Source: Vigna angularis (taxonomy: Eukaryota > Streptophyta > Magnoliopsida > Fabales > Fabaceae). Taken from it: DNA of 64,000 bases. Shown here in pieces: positions 61,180 to 64,000 of the stretch; within the stretch, counting starts at the first letter, position 1; the number at the start of each line of letters is the position of its first letter. Below the pieces are notes generated by a model that made no database searches, was not told the origin of the DNA, and saw only the letters and a list, made by a program, of their open reading frames with translations. Made by a program: the position numbers and the translations under genes. Location of the stretch: positions 30,977,631 through 31,041,630 of the forward strand of contig NC_068971.1 in assembly GCF_016808095.1 (NCBI RefSeq), read 5' to 3'.

Positions 61180-62440
61180 TCACACTCAAAAGGTAGAAAA
61201 TAACGCAGTTGAAGGAAGAAATAAGCTTAGGGCAACCACTTTTCATGGTCCCTACAGAAAGGATTCAGCCTAGTGTAGTAAGCAAGACAATGACAAAGCA
61301 ACCCGAGTTGAAATCTTCTCCTCATGTCGTTACGCCAATGGATGTTGAGGCTGACAGACGTAAATTGGAAATGCTGGAAAAGGGCGAGAGTCATAGAAGT
61401 TGGAGGAAGCCTTAAGTTTGAAAATGTTGTAGGGCTATGCTTAGTCCCAGATGTGGTGATACCTCCCAAAGTATAGATGAAAAAGAGAGACCATTTGTCT
61501 TAAGACCCATCTCATGACATATGGGAAGAAAATGGTTGTTCACGCACGTGATGAAAAGTTGCTAATTCATTTTTCCCAAGATGGTTTGGTTGACATGGCA
61601 CCAAACCGGGGCACTCATCGTGAATCTTCGTGCATCCGGTCTGGGGAGGATCTGGTGGATGCTTTCTTGAGGCAGTACAAGTATAATCTGGATGTAGCAC
61701 CTGATAGATTGCAATTGTAGAGCGTGATGAGGGAGTTCAAATCATTCAAAGAGTACGCCCAAGGGTGGAAAGAGATTGCTGCTCAAGTAGGGTATCCTAT
61801 GAGTGACACGAAAATGGTTGTCATGATCTTAAAAACTTTACAATCACCCTTCTATGAGCATATGATGAGCAGTATTTCCTCAAACTTTGCAGACTTAAGG
61901 ATACTTGGAGAAAGAATTGACGTTAATATGAGGAAAAATCCGACACGATACTACCATGATGGCAAATGTGAACAAGTCTGGTCTAAGATTGGGATAAGGA
62001 GAGAAGAAAGAGCTCAATCACATCCCACTGCTCAAATACCGTTGGCCTACCCTTTGAAACTGCTCTGAGTCAAAATTGGACTCGACCCAAACTCAGCTTC
62101 CCACCAAGTTGTCAGGTAGAAAAATGTTTGATCAAGAGAAAAGGCCTACGAGTTTCACTCCTATCCATATGACTTATGCAACATTTCTTCCAAGTCTTCT
62201 GCATAAAAAGGGTTGGTCTCTACTTGTTACATGAAGCCTTTAAAGCCTCAATACCTCAAGACTCGTGATACATCATATACAAAAGGTGATTACCGTGGAG
62301 TGGCTATCGGTCATTCCACCAAAAGCGCTGGTAGTTCAAGCGCAAAGGCAAACTTTGATTCATTCGAGATGATTAAAGTGTGAAGAAAGTCAACCCAACA
62401 CTGAGGCAAGGCTTGAGAATGCCACTACAATTGCCATGAA
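61180..62440 (+). pseudogene. Broken gag of the Ogre/Tat element
   Basis: Fragments in order: CLVPDVVIPPK (near 61437-61470), VVHARDEKLLIHFSQDGLV (61530-61590), DLVDAFLRQYKYNLDVAPD (61650-61705), a stop at 61718-61720, then in the same frame SFKEYAQGWKEIAAQVGYP (61740-61795) and SPFYEHMMSSISSNFADLR (61845-61905). These are the Gag (retrotransposon capsid) motifs of Tat elements. 62150-62440 continues with MTYATFLPSLLHKKG and a shifted SQPNTEARLENATTIAMKR. Frameshifts and stops disable it. Confidence 0.8.
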
Positions 62441-64000
62441 GAGATGAAGTGGGCTTTAAGACCACATAAGAAAGCATAAGTCATTGTACAAGTGAATTCG
62501 ATGTTGTGAAGTGTCTTGCTATGGAGAAGTATGCTCATTGGTATCACATCTTCATCCATGACTTGCGATGCGAACGTTCACTACAGGGTTTCTCCAAGTA
62601 GTGCTGGAAATCGAGTCCTGAAAGGGTATTATGAAAAAAAGGAAAACAAAATTGAAAAAAACAAAAAAAATGAAGGAAATCTTGAGTCACTTGTCTTTCT
62701 TGTGAATCGTCAAACTCTTGTTTTTCGAAAATAGAAAAAAGGAAAAATGATGAATAATCAAAAAGAAAATTGGGATGTCAAGTTTTTCTGAGGTCAAATG
62801 TTTAAAAATAACAATTTGATGTTTTCTTTCGAGATGTTTGTGCACGTGTTGCTTGAAAGCTTTCACCCTTCACTTTCTCTAAAATAAAGGATTTTCCCCA
62901 ACAAACACTGTCACTGCCCTCAGTAACAAAAACCTTTACACTGGGGCAGATTGGCCTGGCTAAAATTTTCCTCGCTTGCGCTAGTTGGGTGATCCCTGAA
63001 TCCATTGAGACAAACAGAAGAACTTTCAAAAAGAGAATAAGCCCACTAGATTGAAAACCCGAAAGGGCAGTCTAGAAAGGAAAAGAAAGGAAAAAAAGAA
63101 CTCATGTTGAGGTCATCTAGTCGTAGAATTAATCTTTTGAAAATAAAGCAATTAGAATTTGAAATGATGTGTGGCCATCTTTTCTTTATCTAAAAAGCAA
63201 AAAATATATATCCATTGTCACCCCGTTTGAGCCAAAAATAAACTCTTTTTCAAAATTATCCCCAAGCCAGGGTTGTCATCAGGTAGGAGTCAACTCATGA
63301 TGCAAATGAAGAGCACTCAATGATCAAACGAAGAAATTTCATCAAGAAGAGTGAACAAAGAAAAAACAAGAAGAACAAAAAAAAATCACAAAGTAATGAT
63401 GAAAAAAAATGAAAAATGGAGTTCAAGAAAAACAAAGTGCTGAAAAGGTCAAATAGTTGACACAATGCTAGATGACAACCCTTGTTTCAAAAAATGTATC
63501 CGACAAGCATTGATTTGGGCCTTTAACGCTTTCTTTCAATACCTTCTAGCCCTAGCCACATTACAAGCCTAATAAAGTCCACACAGATTGAATAATGTTT
63601 GCTCAAATTTTCATAAAGCTTAATTTTGCGATAAGACGAAATGACTTGCAATGTGTTCAAAAAAAAAATAATAATAAAATAAAACAAAAAGAACAAAAAA
63701 TTTGAAAATGAAAAAAAAGAGAGAGAGAAAAAGTAATGTCTCAGGAGGAGGGGATCTCCCTGCCAACTAGCCAGAAGCATGCGAAAAAAATCAAACCAAT
63801 TGGGGGCGATCCTTTTAGCTTATCCTTTTCATGCCCACTACTTCTTCTAGACAAGAACTCTTACCCGAAAAAAAAACTGGGGCAGATTTGTGAATCTCAC
63901 ACGAATTCTTCGCCTTGCAACTCATTGACCCATAATCCCAAGACTGTAGCAGCTTTGCGGGTCTCACCTGAACTATCATGGATCCAAACCCAATGCTCAT
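62441..64000. other. Decayed internal sequence of the Ogre/Tat element
   Basis: No domain recognised. ACTGGGGCAGATT occurs twice (about 62940 and 63878), hinting at repeated non-coding sequence. Long A-rich runs around 63350-63420 and 63650-63735. Confidence 0.4.

Larger units (their letters stand above)
55495..64000 (+). mobile_element. Ogre/Tat Ty3-gypsy retrotransposon, decayed, running off the right edge
   Basis: Order on +: long LTR, tRNA-Arg-type primer-binding site, a leader, remains of an extra ORF1 before gag (59350-60450), broken gag (about 61180-62440) and AT-rich debris to the edge. An extra ORF between leader and gag, very long LTRs and a tRNA-Arg site together are the marks of the Ogre/Tat lineage. 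No protease, RT or integrase appears before 64000, so they are either further right or lost. Numerous stops show it is inactive. Confidence 0.8.

Noticed and set aside
1..64000. tRNA, rRNA or organelle DNA insertion
   Set aside because: I looked for such sequences and recognised none; only short complementary primer-binding sites were seen. A tRNAscan run would be decisive.

Overview
The window is nuclear DNA of a flowering plant, most likely a warm-season legume (Vigna/Phaseolus type). The evidence is split genes with GT..AG introns, AT-rich intergenic DNA with long (TA)n runs, and transposon families of legume character: Ogre/Tat-type Ty3-gypsy, short-LTR Ty1-copia, CACTA elements, and AT-rich TIR elements starting GGTTTAATAT. 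The species assignment is inference from sequence character only; no search was run.

Only four host protein genes are supported. (1) At the left edge on + lies the 3' end of a phytyl ester synthase / diacylglycerol acyltransferase-like plastid protein (2-370). (2) A single-exon, single-finger C2H2 zinc-finger protein with a C-terminal EAR motif lies at 17488-18024 on +. (3) A five-exon plant homologue of the Atos/FAM214 family (DUF4210) is coded at 27930-33592 on -, with its promoter near 35.1 kb. (4) An eleven-exon BAR-domain, Pro/Ser-rich protein of the At2g33490 type is coded at 40344-47628 on -. I rebuilt the exon chains of (3) and (4) codon by codon from splice sites; reading phase is kept throughout. 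The four genes show no sign of a shared pathway.

The rest is mostly transposon debris. 0.5-8 kb is a nest: an old Ty1-copia relict (+), an LTR of a minus-strand element in it, and inside that a 4705-bp copia element (2860-7564) with 202-bp LTRs and a perfect TCCAT target duplication. 8-13 kb is LTR-type debris, including an array of paired TAATCGATTA palindromes with 20-bp spacing. 13.3-14.3 kb is a CACTA-like element around a 21-bp GC-rich minisatellite. 23.5-27.4 kb is a long-TIR element split by a 2.6-kb solo LTR. 36.8-39.3 kb holds relatives of both the palindrome repeat and the TIR element.

48.9-51.0 kb is a non-autonomous CACTA element with matching termini and TAT/TAT duplication; it carries a fragment of an ARF-GAP gene (AGD6/AGD7 type). 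51.4-54.6 kb is the decayed coding region of an autonomous CACTA element (Ulp1-like protease and tnp2 transposase). From 55495 to the right edge is a decayed Ogre/Tat element with a 3.1-kb LTR that contains an armadillo-repeat gene fragment, a primer-binding site, ORF1 remains and a broken gag.

I found no tRNA, rRNA, CRISPR array or gene cluster, and nothing I would call a new biological system. The most interesting material is transposon gene capture and the periodic palindrome arrays.
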